Source: Pseudarthrobacter sulfonivorans (lineage in GTDB: Bacteria > Actinomycetota > Actinomycetes > Actinomycetales > Micrococcaceae). Taken from it: a DNA stretch of 64,000 nt. Location: positions 2,170,001 through 2,234,000 of the forward strand of contig NZ_CP013747.1 of the NCBI RefSeq assembly GCF_001484605.1, read 5' to 3'. Under the pieces are notes generated by a model. The model saw only the letters and a program-made list of their open reading frames with translations. It searched no databases and was not told where the DNA came from. The position numbers and the translations under genes are program-made. Of the stretch, positions 44,078 through 53,441 are shown in pieces; position 1 is the first letter of the stretch, and every line of letters starts with the position of its first letter.

Positions 44078-44680
44078 ATGGAACCCACAGAAGCGGAAAT
44101 CCGTGACCAGTTCGGCAGGCGCCTGGAGGATAAGGGGGCATGGCGGCAGGCCATCACCCTTGCAGCGGCCGGGGAACTGACGGCGCGCTGGCTGGAGGGC
44201 CATAGCGAATACCAGGCCGCCACTTTTACGGTCCGCTACGACGCCGAAACAGAAGCGATCGCCACCGAGCTTGCCGCCCTCAACAGGAACGGACTGTTCA
44301 CCAAGGAATCCCAGCCCGGCCTGCGGACCGAGAAATCAGCCCAGCGCCAGTACGTGACCGGCTTCTGCAGCGCAGAGGCGGCCGTGGAACTCCTGGCCCT
44401 CTCCACCCGGACTGAGCTGGTGACGGTGGCGCACGCCCCCGGTGAGGCCAGCAGCGCCGCCATCCCGGTAACGCTCGACGGCGACGAGGTAGTTACCGTC
44501 CTCGGCTCCAGCGAGACTCCGGTGCAGGAAGAGCAGATCCTGGACTGGGCGGAGGAAACCAATGAAACACTGGCGCTCCTGCTCGCCGACTCCTGGTACG
44601 TGGAGATCCTGGATCCGGTCTGGGGACGGAATGACGTACTGCTCCCCGCCGTCCTCGCCGCGCTGACAGTGGTGCCGTAG
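44078..44680 (+). CDS. Conserved actinobacterial protein, probably DUF6919-like
   Basis: 200 residues. WRQAITLAAAGELTARWLEG, ELAALNRNGLFTKESQPGLR and VTGFCSAEAAVELLALSTRT give the order seen in proteins annotated DUF6919 in streptomycetes: an N-terminal helix hairpin, a TE-S/QPG motif and a C-terminal Trp-containing strand (LADSWYVEILDPVWGRNDVL). Soluble. Family assignment is from memory of pattern, so moderate. Confidence 0.65.
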   Translation: MEPTEAEIRDQFGRRLEDKGAWRQAITLAAAGELTARWLEGHSEYQAATFTVRYDAETEAIATELAALNRNGLFTKESQPGLRTEKSAQRQYVTGFCSAEAAVELLALSTRTELVTVAHAPGEASSAAIPVTLDGDEVVTVLGSSETPVQEEQILDWAEETNETLALLLADSWYVEILDPVWGRNDVLLPAVLAALTVVP

Positions 44681-44690
44681 CCCGAAGCAT

Positions 44691-45095
44691 TTAGGTGTCC
44701 GAAGTACCGGCCTTGACCGCCAGGACGGGCCGGTCCGCCTGCATCAGGATCCGTTGCGCGTGGCTGCCCAGGATGAACTTACCCACCTGTGTTCGGTGGC
44801 GCAGGCCGATGACGATCAGGGACGCATCGGCCTCCCGGGCGAATTCCAGGAACTCGTCGGCAAGATCGTTGAGGTACGGCGGCTGGATGACGGTGGTCTT
44901 CACGCCGGCTTCGGTGGCGCGGCTGGCTGCCTGTGCGAGGACGTCGTCGGGCGCCACTGACTTGTCCACCAACGCGCCTTCCCTCGCCGAGTTGACGATC
45001 ACCAGGTCCTCGTTGCGGAGCTTTGCTTCGGCGATTCCTGCCGTCAGTGCGGCTTCTCCTGCGGGTGTTGGAACGAATCCGACGACGATGCTCAT
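44691..45095 (-). CDS. Universal stress protein (UspA family)
   Basis: 134 residues. VGFVPTPAGEAALTAGIAEA, then ASLIVIGLRHRTQVGKFILGSHAQRILMQADRPVL-like segment (G-x2-G-x9-GS pattern of ATP-binding Usp). Translationally coupled to tctA (ATGA overlap at 45092-45095), an unusual place for a Usp; it may sense the energy state of the transporter. Confidence 0.9.
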   Translation of the reverse strand: MSIVVGFVPTPAGEAALTAGIAEAKLRNEDLVIVNSAREGALVDKSVAPDDVLAQAASRATEAGVKTTVIQPPYLNDLADEFLEFAREADASLIVIGLRHRTQVGKFILGSHAQRILMQADRPVLAVKAGTSDT

Positions 45096-46621
45096 ACTTT
45101 CTCCTTGATCTCAGGCATGACGGCCGGGGTGGCCAGGGACTTGCGCTTGGCAATGGCACCGCGGATGGCCGGGAGCACCGCTACCAGGACAAAGACCAGC
45201 AGCAGCGTGGCCGAAATCGGGCGGCCAAAGAAGCCCATGGGATCGCCGCCGAAGACCAGCAGCGAGCGGCGCATCGAGCTTTCGAGCAGTTCACCGAGCA
45301 CAAAGGCCAGTACCAGTGGACCAGGTTCGAAACCGAACTTTTTCATGAGGTAGCCCACGATGCCGAAGACAACCACCAGGGTGACATCGAACATGCTGTT
45401 GTTAATGGTGTAGGCACCCAAGAGTGTGATCAGGGCCGTGACGGGCGCCAGGATGGCGGCCCGGACGCGGAGGATCTTCACGAAGATTCCCACCAGCGGC
45501 AGGCTCATGATCAGCAGCAGGATGTTGCCGATGTACATGGAGTTCACCACACCCCAGAACAGCTCCGGGTTCTGTTCCACCAGCTGCGGGCCGGGGGTTA
45601 CGCCCTGGATCAGCAGCGCGCCGAACATCAGCGCCATGGTGGCGTTGGCGGGGATCCCGAGGGTCAGCAGCGGAATGAAGGACGAGGTGGCGGCAGCGTT
45701 GTTGGCTGTTTCCGGCCCGGCCACACCTTCGGGTGCGCCCTTGCCGAATCGCTCGGGCTGCTTGGCGCGCTTTTTCTCCATGGCGTAGGAGGCCATGGAC
45801 GCAATCGTGGCGCCGCCGCCGGGCAAGATCCCGAGGAAGAAACCCAGGACGGATCCCCGGCCGATGGCGCCGGAAGCCTGCTTGAGGTCCTGGCGGGAGG
45901 GCCAGACGTTGGTGACTTTCGACGGCGCTTTGGCGGCCCGATGCCGTTCCTCCAGGTTGTAGAGGATCTCGCCGAGGCCAAAGATGCCCATGGCGATCGG
46001 CACAAAGTCGATGCCGTCGGCCAGTTGCAGGCTGCCGAACGTGAAGCGGCTTTCGCCGGTGAAGATGTCCCGGCCAACGGTGGCGAGCAGGAGTCCAAGG
46101 GCCGCGGCGATGAGCGCTTTGGCTTTCGATCCGCTGCTGATGGTGGCCACCAGGAGGATGCCGAGCATCGCCAGGGCGGTGTATTCGGGCGCACCGAAGT
46201 CCAGCGCGAAGCTCGCCACGAGGGGCGCGAGGAAGGTCAGGCCGATGATAGCGGCGGTTCCGCCGATGAAGGAGCCGATGGACGCCAGGCCCAGCGCCGT
46301 GCCGGCCTTGCCCTGTTTTGCCATCTGGTAGCCGTCGAAGACGGTGACCACGGAGGACGCTTCGCCAGGCAGCCGCAGGAGGACCGAGGTGATGGTGCCG
46401 CCGTACTGGGCACCGTAGAAGATACCGGCCAGCATGATGATCGCGGTGACGGGCTCCACGTTGTACGTGAGCGGAAGAAGGATGGCGATGGTTGCCGCGG
46501 GCCCCAGGCCGGGCAGCACACCGATCAGCATGCCGATCACCACGCCAAGCAGGCAGTACAGGAGGTTGGTGGGCTCCAGGACAACGGCAAATCCGTTGAT
46601 GACGGGATTCAGAAAATCCAC
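45092..46621 (-). CDS. tctA: Tripartite tricarboxylate transporter, large membrane subunit TctA
   Basis: 509 residues from GTG 46621, 11-12 helices. LLYCLLGVVIGMLIGVLPGL, GPAATIAILLPLTY, MLAGIFYGAQYGGTITSVLL and PGGGATIASMASYAMEKK are TctA signatures. It takes up citrate-like tricarboxylates or related acids together with TctB and a periplasmic TctC. Here the TctC gene is truncated, so the system may lack its own binding protein. Confidence 0.95.
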   Translation of the reverse strand: MDFLNPVINGFAVVLEPTNLLYCLLGVVIGMLIGVLPGLGPAATIAILLPLTYNVEPVTAIIMLAGIFYGAQYGGTITSVLLRLPGEASSVVTVFDGYQMAKQGKAGTALGLASIGSFIGGTAAIIGLTFLAPLVASFALDFGAPEYTALAMLGILLVATISSGSKAKALIAAALGLLLATVGRDIFTGESRFTFGSLQLADGIDFVPIAMGIFGLGEILYNLEERHRAAKAPSKVTNVWPSRQDLKQASGAIGRGSVLGFFLGILPGGGATIASMASYAMEKKRAKQPERFGKGAPEGVAGPETANNAAATSSFIPLLTLGIPANATMALMFGALLIQGVTPGPQLVEQNPELFWGVVNSMYIGNILLLIMSLPLVGIFVKILRVRAAILAPVTALITLLGAYTINNSMFDVTLVVVFGIVGYLMKKFGFEPGPLVLAFVLGELLESSMRRSLLVFGGDPMGFFGRPISATLLLVFVLVAVLPAIRGAIAKRKSLATPAVMPEIKEKV

Positions 46622-46630
46622 GGGGGTCTC

Positions 46631-47161
46631 CTAGAAGAGATGGGGGATGGAGGTTTGGAGCGCGAGGACGAAGATGGCGTAGAAGGAAATCACGACGGCG
46701 GCACTGACCACCAGCGTGGAGCGCCACGTTTCGCCGCCCAGGAAGCGCATCCAGATGAGGCACAGCGCCAGGGCCGGCAGCTCAAACCCGATGACCGGCA
46801 TGAGGGCCACCATGGCGGCCAGGGTCACCAGTCCGGTCAGCGGCGCACTGGACATGCGGGTGAACTTCTCCGCATCCCGGTTGTGCCGGCCGGCGATCAG
46901 CTGGAACAGCCCGAGAGCCACCATGACGCAGCTGATGATGAACGGCCACAGGCCGGGCTGCGGCTTGTCAGGAGTTCCCAGTCCCATCGCCAGGGAAAGG
47001 AACACGGCACCGAGGCCCACCCCCACGACCACCAGCGACGAGGCCGCGTTGGCCAGGGCTCCGGCGGCCGGAGGCTTTTCGTCCTCCCACTGGGCCGCGA
47101 GCTGTTCGGGGGTCAGGTCATCGAGAACTTCGCCTGTGGTTCCTGCGGGTGAGTCCTTCAT
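46631..47161 (-). CDS. tctB: Tripartite tricarboxylate transporter, small membrane subunit TctB
   Basis: 176 residues from ATG 47161. After a 40-residue acidic N-terminus, four helices: LVVVGVGLGAVFLSLAMGLG, GLWPFIISCVMVALGLFQLI, and two in the C-terminal part (VISFYAIFVLALQTSI). Short gap of 9 bp to tctA. Downstream of the truncated tctC. Confidence 0.9.
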   Translation of the reverse strand: MKDSPAGTTGEVLDDLTPEQLAAQWEDEKPPAAGALANAASSLVVVGVGLGAVFLSLAMGLGTPDKPQPGLWPFIISCVMVALGLFQLIAGRHNRDAEKFTRMSSAPLTGLVTLAAMVALMPVIGFELPALALCLIWMRFLGGETWRSTLVVSAAVVISFYAIFVLALQTSIPHLF

Positions 47162-47166
47162 AGGAT

Positions 47167-47589
47167 TCACTTTGTTCCGCTGAGGCTGATGTCGTACTTC
47201 TCCACCAGTTCCTTGTACTTCGCCGCGTAGCTCTTCCACTCGGTGACTACTTCTTCACCCGAGATTTCCTTCGGCGTCAGGGAGTTCTTTTTGTTGAACT
47301 CCTTGTAGGCCTCCGACTTGAAGGTCTCCTGGAAGGCGGCGAGCAGCTTGTCTTTGGCTGCCTGCGAGGTGCCCTTGGGCGCCGCGACTGCACGGTACTG
47401 GGCAACTGGGACGTCGTAGCCTGACTCCTTCGCCGTCGGCGTGTCCGGGAGGAAGCTGTTCCGGTCTTCGGAGAAGACCAGGAGCGGCGTGACCTTTCCG
47501 GCTTTGATCTGCGGCATCGCTTCGCCGAGCTGGATGGTAGCCAGTTCCACTTGGTTGCCGAGGACTGCCGTCAGGGCGGGCTGAGCGCC
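47167..47589 (-). pseudogene. tctC: TctC substrate-binding protein, 5'-truncated
   Basis: Only the C-terminal about 140 residues remain: ALTAVLGNQVELATIQLGEA, then SGYDVPVAQYRAVAAPKGTS and EWKSYAAKYKELVEKYDIS. Normal TctC has about 325 residues with a signal peptide, so about 180 residues are gone. Similarity ends at about 47589, where relaxase coding sequence on the opposite strand begins. The loss removes the promoter as well, so tctB, tctA and usp lose their natural first gene. Confidence 0.85.
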
Positions 47590-48851
47590 GGGACCTCGCC
47601 CGGAACTGGCTGAAGGAGACCAAGGAAACCCCCTGGCAGGCACGGCTCCACGGCCACGTCACCGACGATGACCTTGACGCCCGGATCACCCGCGCCAAGG
47701 AACAGCTCCGCACCGACGACACGATCAACGATCCCTCCGCGGCCGCCAAGGCCCGCTGGCTCGCCGGTTGCCTCCAGAAGGAGAAAGCCCTGCGGGAGCT
47801 GATGCCTGAGCCCGTCCGTGCAGATGAAGCCTACGAACGCGGCGCGGTCACCAACTATAGCCGCGACGAGAACGCTTCCCGCGTCCAGGCAGCCGATCAG
47901 CTCCTCCGCCGGATCGAAGCAGAGCAGATGCTCCGTCGGCGTCTCCCGGCGCCCGTTGCCACCACCCCGGCACCGGATGGTCTGCCGGCATGGATGGCCC
48001 CAGCGGACGTCATCACCCACCAGGACACCCCGGCACTATGGCGCAACGAACTCGAAGGACGCCGCGAGTTCATGGCCCAGGAGGTCAACCGTCTCGGATC
48101 CCAGCTGGCCGCAGAACCGCCGGCATGGGCCGAAGCTCTCGGGCCCATAACGTCGGACACGCAAAAGCAGCAGCAGTGGCGGGATCTTGCCGTGGAGGTC
48201 AAGACCTTCCGCGACACCTACCGGATCCCGGAGACGGAAACGACGGTCCTGCCTGCCCAGTTCATGGAGAAGGGAACCGGTGCCGAGCTGGCCGCACGTG
48301 TCACCGCCATGCACAAATACTCCGCCCAGACCGCCAAGGAACCGCTGTCGGCCGACGACGCGAAGCTCATGGCCGAGGCTGCCGAGGTCCAGGCAACGGT
48401 GGCCGTCGAGCCGACGCCGGCAGAGCGCGTGGTGGACGTGTTGCGTGAGGAACGTTCCCAGGACGTCACCCTGACGCCGGAGCAGGAACGGGATGAACAC
48501 GTTGCTGCTACGGCCCGGAAGGTCCGCGAGAACCTGGAAGCCCGCAGGGGTGCACCGGAACCGGAGCATGCTCCGGAAGCCGTCAACGAGGCGTTGAAGG
48601 ACATTGCCTCACGCCGGGAGGAAGAGCGCTCCACCGGCGAGGCTGCTGGCGAGGAAGCCAAGAAGTCGTGGCAGGAAAGGTTGGCCGCTGCACAGCAGAA
48701 GCAGCCTGCCGCCACGAATGACTTTGCCGAGAAACTGGCCCAGATCCGCAAGGCCCAGGAAGACCAAGTCGCTGAGGAAGCCAAGCTTAAGGCTGCACGC
48801 CGCGTACCCACTACCGGCCCGGAACAGGGACGCCGCGGACCCAGCCTGTAG
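47586..48851 (+). pseudogene. MobF-type conjugative relaxase, C-terminal fragment
   Basis: About 421 codons in one frame without a start: RDLARNWLKETKETPWQARL, VTDDDLDARITRAKEQLRTD, AAKARWLAGCLQKEKALREL, ending in a Glu/Ala-rich coiled coil (EERSTGEAAGEEAKKSWQER) and TTGPEQGRRGPSL. This is the C-terminal region of TraA/MobF-like relaxase-helicases of actinobacterial conjugative plasmids. Nuclease and helicase domains are missing, cut at the TctC junction. Confidence 0.75.
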
Positions 48852-49059
48852 GACACCTGGATACTTGCAGCTCTACTATTGGCGGCCGGGAATTCGACCC
48901 GAAGAGATCCCTGGCCTTGGCCGCAACTATCTAGTGGCCGAACAACAGCTCTGGAAGCCAGCGGGCAAGCCCGCAGAACAAGGACGCCTGCGATTGGACA
49001 CCCGGTTCAAGCTCGCTCGACTGCCGTTTGGGCCGGGCTGGATCGATAGGATCGAATGC

Positions 49060-49388
49060 ATGACTGACGCCCGTGACCTCGCCCTCCCCGCTGGCTATAC
49101 CGACCTCCTCGGCGAGCTCAAGAACCGCGTCCGCGCCGCGCGCACTCAGGCACTGCGAACCGTCAACACCCAGCTCGTTGAGCTGTACTGGTCCATCGGA
49201 AATTCCGTCCGTGTACAGCAGGAGAAACAGGGGTGGGGGAGTCAGGTCATCAAACTTCTGTCCGAAGACCTCCGCGCAGAGTTCCCAGACATGAAGGGGC
49301 TCTCAGCCCGCAACATCCAATACATGACGACATTCGCCGGAACCTGGGCCGATGGGCCAATTGCGCAGCAGCCTGCTGCGCAGTTGCC
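49060..49388 (+). pseudogene. YhcG/DUF1016 family PDDEXK nuclease, N-terminal fragment
   Basis: ATG 49060 begins a DUF1016_N domain: GYTDLLGELKNRVRAARTQA, LVELYWSIGNSVRVQQEKQG, WGSQVIKLLSEDLRAEFPDM and LSARNIQYMTTFAGTW, ending GPIAQQPAAQLP. The family's C-terminal nuclease domain is absent; from about 49389 the sequence is an unrelated MFS fragment on the other strand. Intact YhcG proteins are about 340 residues. Confidence 0.8.
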
Positions 49389-49389
49389 T

Positions 49390-49560
49390 TCGGACTGCGT
49401 TTTGGGTAGCAACACGATCCCGGCACCGATCACCAGCACGCCCAGCGGGGCGCTTATCAGAAACACCATCCGCCAGCCAAAATCCCCGAACACTTGGATC
49501 AGAACGCCGCCCAGGAGCGGGCCGACCGCCGCAGCAGCACCGATCGTCGCCCCTAAAATA
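49390..49560 (-). pseudogene. Internal fragment of a DHA2 (EmrB/QacA) multidrug transporter
   Basis: On the minus strand, about 57 codons encode GATIGAAAAVGPLLGGVLIQ, VFGDFGWRMVFLISAPLGVL and VIGAGIVLLPKTQ, which is the TM5-TM6 part of EmrB/QacA-like exporters. It is cut off at both ends (YhcG fragment at 49388, unrelated sequence after 49560). Confidence 0.75.
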
Positions 49561-49807
49561 CCGCACCATCATCGAGCTCGAGGTTGACGAAATCGGACTT
49601 TCCCTGCGCTACACAGCTGCAACACCTAGCCGCCTCCAGGGCGGCCGCCAGGCATCACCAACGTCCACCAGCCAGGCCGCAGAGCCCGCGATCGAGATGG
49701 GCGATGGCGTCGGCGGCTATGCCGACGACGATCCGTGGTTCCGCAAGGACGCGAACCCGGCGGGTATCATCAGCTTGCCGGGCGCCGCAGCAGAACGCAC
49801 GCGCTAA
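49561..49807 (+). pseudogene. Unidentified coding fragment
   Basis: Open frame without a start, beginning YRTIIELEVDEIGLSLRYTA at the MFS junction and ending in EMGDGVGGYADDDPWFRKD, then a stop at 49805-49807. Its codon bias is normal. It may be the C-terminus of a plasmid protein; no family recognised. Confidence 0.4.
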
Positions 49808-49845
49808 AGACCGAGCGAAAAAGCCTCGTAGTGCGGAAGCGAAGA

Positions 49846-50139
49846 ATGCCGATTCCCAGGAAAACCAAGTCCGTTTCGCCGTACTTCACTGAGGAGGACA
49901 CGGACCAGATCCGCGCCGCGCTCAACGCTGTCGGCCACTTCGAAGGCTATGCCTCGATCACCGAACTAGTCGAAGCTGCCACCCTGCGGGAACTTCGGCG
50001 GTTACAGCGCAAATACAACCGCGGCAGGAAATGGCCCGGGATCCCGGCCGGACAGACCCGACCCCGGCCGGCGAACCCGCGAGGAAATTCACGGCCGCAA
50101 TCTAAGGCTGGACGGTTCCGTGAGTCCGAGACTCAATAG
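49846..50139 (+). CDS. Plasmid partition-like small DNA-binding protein
   Basis: 97 residues from ATG 49846 (SD GGAAG); a GTG at 49831 is possible. The core RKTKSVSPYFTEEDTDQIRA, GYASITELVEAATLRELRRL resembles ribbon-helix-helix ParB-like partners encoded next to parA on Arthrobacter-type plasmids. The C-terminus is Arg/Pro-rich and disordered. No parA was found next to it, so it is probably a leftover of a partition locus. Assignment is from pattern memory. Confidence 0.55.
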   Translation: MPIPRKTKSVSPYFTEEDTDQIRAALNAVGHFEGYASITELVEAATLRELRRLQRKYNRGRKWPGIPAGQTRPRPANPRGNSRPQSKAGRFRESETQ

Positions 50140-50527
50140 CCCCGAGGCCTAGCCTGAGCAGAACCCTACGTCCGCAACAAGAATTCTTCGCCTCAGACCA
50201 AAGGCTGTTCGTTTGAGGAACCCTGAACGGTCACTTCTCAGTGAGGCCGCTTGGAACTGGACCGCGGATGCCAGACGGGATCTGCTGGCCCTTTGATCGA
50301 GGAGGGGCAGCGTGAACTCGGCCAGGAGGTTCGCACAGACCTCCCCGCACACCGGCTGGCCCGCTGCTTGAGCACATAGGCCGGACAAAAGTGCAGCCAT
50401 GGAAACAGGCTCGCTACCCACCCATGGCTTTTGCCGGTTCCGTGGCATCCGTGCATGTGCCGGACGGCACGGATAGCTGTGCTGGGTAATAACGCTGACC
50501 AATGTCCTGCCCGGGCCGGGGCTTCAT
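50140..50527. other. 388-bp stretch without a recognised gene
   Basis: Open frames on the minus strand here resemble no family I can identify. It lies between the mosaic plasmid-like fragments and the end of the sugar operon, and could be the edge of the inserted DNA. Confidence 0.4.
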
Positions 50528-51430
50528 TCAGTGAGCCTGGACACTCGCCTTGGCTACCGCCTTCAGATAAGCAAGGTTGTCCGCAGTGCGCTGGTCAATG
50601 CTCAGTTCAGTGGAGAAATCCTCAACGGTGACCCAGCCGTCATATCCAAAATGGTTCAGGGCTGTAAAGTAGTCTTCCACGCTCGCTTGGCCCTTCTTTA
50701 GCGGGGCCCATGCATAGCCCCAGCGGATGACGCCAGGAAGGTCAGTATCGTGGTTGTCGATTGGCTTCCATACTGCGTTCTTGACGTGGATGTGCGCGAG
50801 GTAGTCACCGAGAAGCTCGAATGTTGCGAAGTAGTCTTCTTGACCTTCTATGACAAGATTGCCCAAGTCGTGGATTACGCCGACGTGGCGGGGATTGAGT
50901 CCGTCCAAGAGTCGGAGCGCGGCCGATGCTGATGGTGCGATGGTCCACTGATGGAGCTCCAGGAGTGCTTTAACGCCGTAATGTTCAGCCCGCTGAGCGA
51001 TCCACTGGAAGTCCTGTCGTGCTTGCTCAAAGAGATTGCGGGCGGGGATGCCAGATGCAGGTCGGCCGCCCCAGGTAGCCGTGCCCAGGGGCTGGGACAG
51101 GATGCGTACTTGCTTGGCGCCCAGGCATGCCGTGGCGGCCAGAATGCGTTCGACGTCCTCATGCTCGGAGCAGGTGACGTAACTGCCGAGACCAGAGAAT
51201 TCCAGGCTGGCGCTGCGTGTCACCGAGGCCATGGTCTCCAGGTTCTCCTCCAAGCGGGTCATGGGCCAAGTCGACTTGTTGCCCGCCCAGAATCCCGGTG
51301 TGGAATTTTCTTTCTGATCGGTGATACGCCATTCGACGCCATCCCACCCCTGCCTTGCCAGCATGGTAGCTGTTTCTTGCGGCGTCCATTCGGGAGTGGA
51401 CGCCGTAAATACGGAATACTTCACGCTCAC
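50528..51430 (-). CDS. Sugar-phosphate isomerase/epimerase family protein (xylose-isomerase-like TIM barrel)
   Basis: 300 residues. Metal ligands of the AP-endonuclease-2/xylose-isomerase fold are present: Glu in ALLELHQW, Asp in VGVIHDLGN, His in AHIHVKNA and Glu in WVTVEDFS. Last gene of a six-gene sugar operon; ATGA overlap with the Gfo/Idh/MocA gene before it. Two such barrels in one operon with a dehydrogenase is the composition of 3-keto-sugar (anhydrosugar or glycoside) pathways, where they carry out elimination/hydration. Confidence 0.88.
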   Translation of the reverse strand: MSVKYSVFTASTPEWTPQETATMLARQGWDGVEWRITDQKENSTPGFWAGNKSTWPMTRLEENLETMASVTRSASLEFSGLGSYVTCSEHEDVERILAATACLGAKQVRILSQPLGTATWGGRPASGIPARNLFEQARQDFQWIAQRAEHYGVKALLELHQWTIAPSASAALRLLDGLNPRHVGVIHDLGNLVIEGQEDYFATFELLGDYLAHIHVKNAVWKPIDNHDTDLPGVIRWGYAWAPLKKGQASVEDYFTALNHFGYDGWVTVEDFSTELSIDQRTADNLAYLKAVAKASVQAH

Positions 51431-52590
51431 ATACTTCCTCGGCCGGGCACGCCAGGCCGCACGTCTACGCCGGAGTACTTTCCGGCTGCTATGTCCCCGT
51501 AAAGGACGGGATGATTGAGGGTTGCAGAAACATAAATTCCGCGGATAGTAATCAGAGCCATGACAGCGTCGCTAACCGTCACGGTAGGCTCGCCGCCGTT
51601 TTTAATGGCGCGAATCACATCGTCGTATTGACGGATGTGACCAGACGCATCTACGGTTGGGTCCTGCCCGGAAGCCCCTATCATGTGGTCTTCAGCGAGT
51701 TCCCTTGCTGCACGGTTCTCGTCGCCCAACAGTCCCATGTCTGGTGCTGTCGGGGTCCCGTCTGCACAGTGGAAATACGCGAGGCGATCGTTTTCGATGA
51801 CGGCTGACCCCTGAGAGCCCATGATCTGGATGCGGGTCGGGAGGCCGGGGTAGGCGGCGGTTGTGGCATGCAACACCGCCACAGCGCCGTTCGCGAAAGT
51901 GACGGTGGCTACAGCAGTGTCTTCTACTTCTATCCGTTCATGGGCGAGCAAGGCTGTTCGTGCGTATATCTCGATCGGTCGTCCGAAGTATGAGAGAAGC
52001 AGATCAACGGTGTGGACGCCTTGATTCATGAAGGCACCGCCGCCGTCGGTGCCCCATGTCCCACGCCACTCCTGGGAATCGTAGTAGCGCTGGCTTCGCC
52101 ACCAAGGGACGGAAGCTACGGCCGATGCGAGCCTGCCGAACCTACCCTGCTTTGTGGCTTGGGACACGACCATGCTGGCTGGATCAAAGCGGTGTTGGCT
52201 TATTACTGATGCCACTATGCCCCGGGACGCGGCCTGCACTGCGGCAGCCTCAAGTTTCTTTGCTCGGGACAAATCAGTATCCACGGGCTTTTCGATGACA
52301 ACATGTTTGCCGGCGCTTAGTGCTTGCATTCCTAATTCGACGTGCAGGCCGCTGGGCGTCGTGATCACGGCGAGGTCGAAGTTGTCTGCCCTCAGCGCTT
52401 CGGTGAGGGTCGTGAATGTTCCTGGACGGGGACAATTCTCATTCTGGATCTTGTCTGCCAAGTCGTTCGATGAGGTCCCAGAAGGTGCTACGAGGGCTGT
52501 GATCGTGGCGGTTGGGAAAGACTGGATGGCGCGTACATGGGTCTTGCTGATTGCACCGCATCCGACTATGGCGACCCTGATGGGTTTCAT
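51427..52590 (-). CDS. Gfo/Idh/MocA-family NAD(P)-dependent sugar dehydrogenase
   Basis: 387 residues. Rossmann motif VAIVGCGAISKTH, EKP signature HVVIEKPVDTDLSRAKKLEA, and the catalytic region GGGAFMNQGVHTVDLLLSYF where the Lys of EKP and Asp-His act together. This family oxidises or reduces hydroxyls of sugars and inositols, typically at C3. 4-bp overlaps with both neighbours imply coordinated production. Confidence 0.92.
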   Translation of the reverse strand: MKPIRVAIVGCGAISKTHVRAIQSFPTATITALVAPSGTSSNDLADKIQNENCPRPGTFTTLTEALRADNFDLAVITTPSGLHVELGMQALSAGKHVVIEKPVDTDLSRAKKLEAAAVQAASRGIVASVISQHRFDPASMVVSQATKQGRFGRLASAVASVPWWRSQRYYDSQEWRGTWGTDGGGAFMNQGVHTVDLLLSYFGRPIEIYARTALLAHERIEVEDTAVATVTFANGAVAVLHATTAAYPGLPTRIQIMGSQGSAVIENDRLAYFHCADGTPTAPDMGLLGDENRAARELAEDHMIGASGQDPTVDASGHIRQYDDVIRAIKNGGEPTVTVSDAVMALITIRGIYVSATLNHPVLYGDIAAGKYSGVDVRPGVPGRGSM

Positions 52591-53441
52591 GCGGTCTGGA
52601 CTCCAGCGTCGGCGAGGATGCTGGTCAGGGCGCGGGTTGCGTCGCCGAAGGCGGCTGGACCCGAGAAGCCGCCGAGCAGGTGGGCGCTGGCCAAATGGGG
52701 TTCGACGGAGATGAATCCCGAATACCCGTCAGCTTTGAGGGCGCTGATCGTCCGTGGGATATCACCGTCGCCTTCGCCTGCGGGAACCACCACCTTGTCC
52801 GATGCTCGTGCATCCTTTATCTGAAGGTAGGCGACGTGGGGTCGGAGCAGGGCATAGGCCTCATCGAAGGGGGAGATTCCGACTTGGACGAAATTGGCCG
52901 GATCCCAGGCGACTTTCAGGGCAGGGGAATCGACGGTTTCCATGATGTCCAGGATCCGAGCCGGATTGTCGCCGTAGATGTCTTTCTCGTTTTCGTGCAG
53001 CAGCACGACGCCGGCGTCCTCTGCGAGTGTTGCCAGCGCCGTCATACGCTCCATTACGGCGTCGCGAATGCTGGCCTCGCCTGTAGCTGCGCCACAGTGG
53101 AACGAGAAGATGCGAATGAATTTGGCCTTCAGGATATCGGCGGCGCGGATAGCAGTGCGAAGCCGGTCCACTTCGTGTTCCACCGGAAGTTCGATCTCGA
53201 CTTTTCCGATGGGTGACGCGACGGCGGAGACGTTGATGCCGTTGGTGTCCATGAGCGACCGCAGTTCGTGGAGCTGTGGTTCGCTGAGGTCCAGTATGTT
53301 GGTTCCCCAGGCGCTGCGGATCTCGATGTGCTTCGCGCCAAGGGCTTTGAGAACGGCTATCTGAATTCGCGGGTCTGTGTGGATTTCGTCTCCAAAGCCG
53401 GTGAGGATCCATGGTTCCGGTGTGATCTTTTGCTTAGTCAC
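52587..53441 (-). CDS. Sugar-phosphate isomerase/epimerase family protein (TIM barrel), second copy
   Basis: 284 residues. Ligands: Glu in VLLHENEKDIYG, Asp in KVAWDPANFVQV, the His/Lys region LQIKDARASD and Glu in FISVEPHLAS. Its sequence differs clearly from the 50.5-kb copy, so they have distinct steps. Overlaps its upstream permease gene and downstream dehydrogenase gene by 4 bp each. Confidence 0.88.
   Translation of the reverse strand: MTKQKITPEPWILTGFGDEIHTDPRIQIAVLKALGAKHIEIRSAWGTNILDLSEPQLHELRSLMDTNGINVSAVASPIGKVEIELPVEHEVDRLRTAIRAADILKAKFIRIFSFHCGAATGEASIRDAVMERMTALATLAEDAGVVLLHENEKDIYGDNPARILDIMETVDSPALKVAWDPANFVQVGISPFDEAYALLRPHVAYLQIKDARASDKVVVPAGEGDGDIPRTISALKADGYSGFISVEPHLASAHLLGGFSGPAAFGDATRALTSILADAGVQTA

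Noticed and set aside
48852..49059. Gene between the relaxase tail and YhcG
   Set aside because: The frame continues the sequence LYYWRPGIRPEEIPGLGRN with no start or family pattern; treated as remnant DNA.
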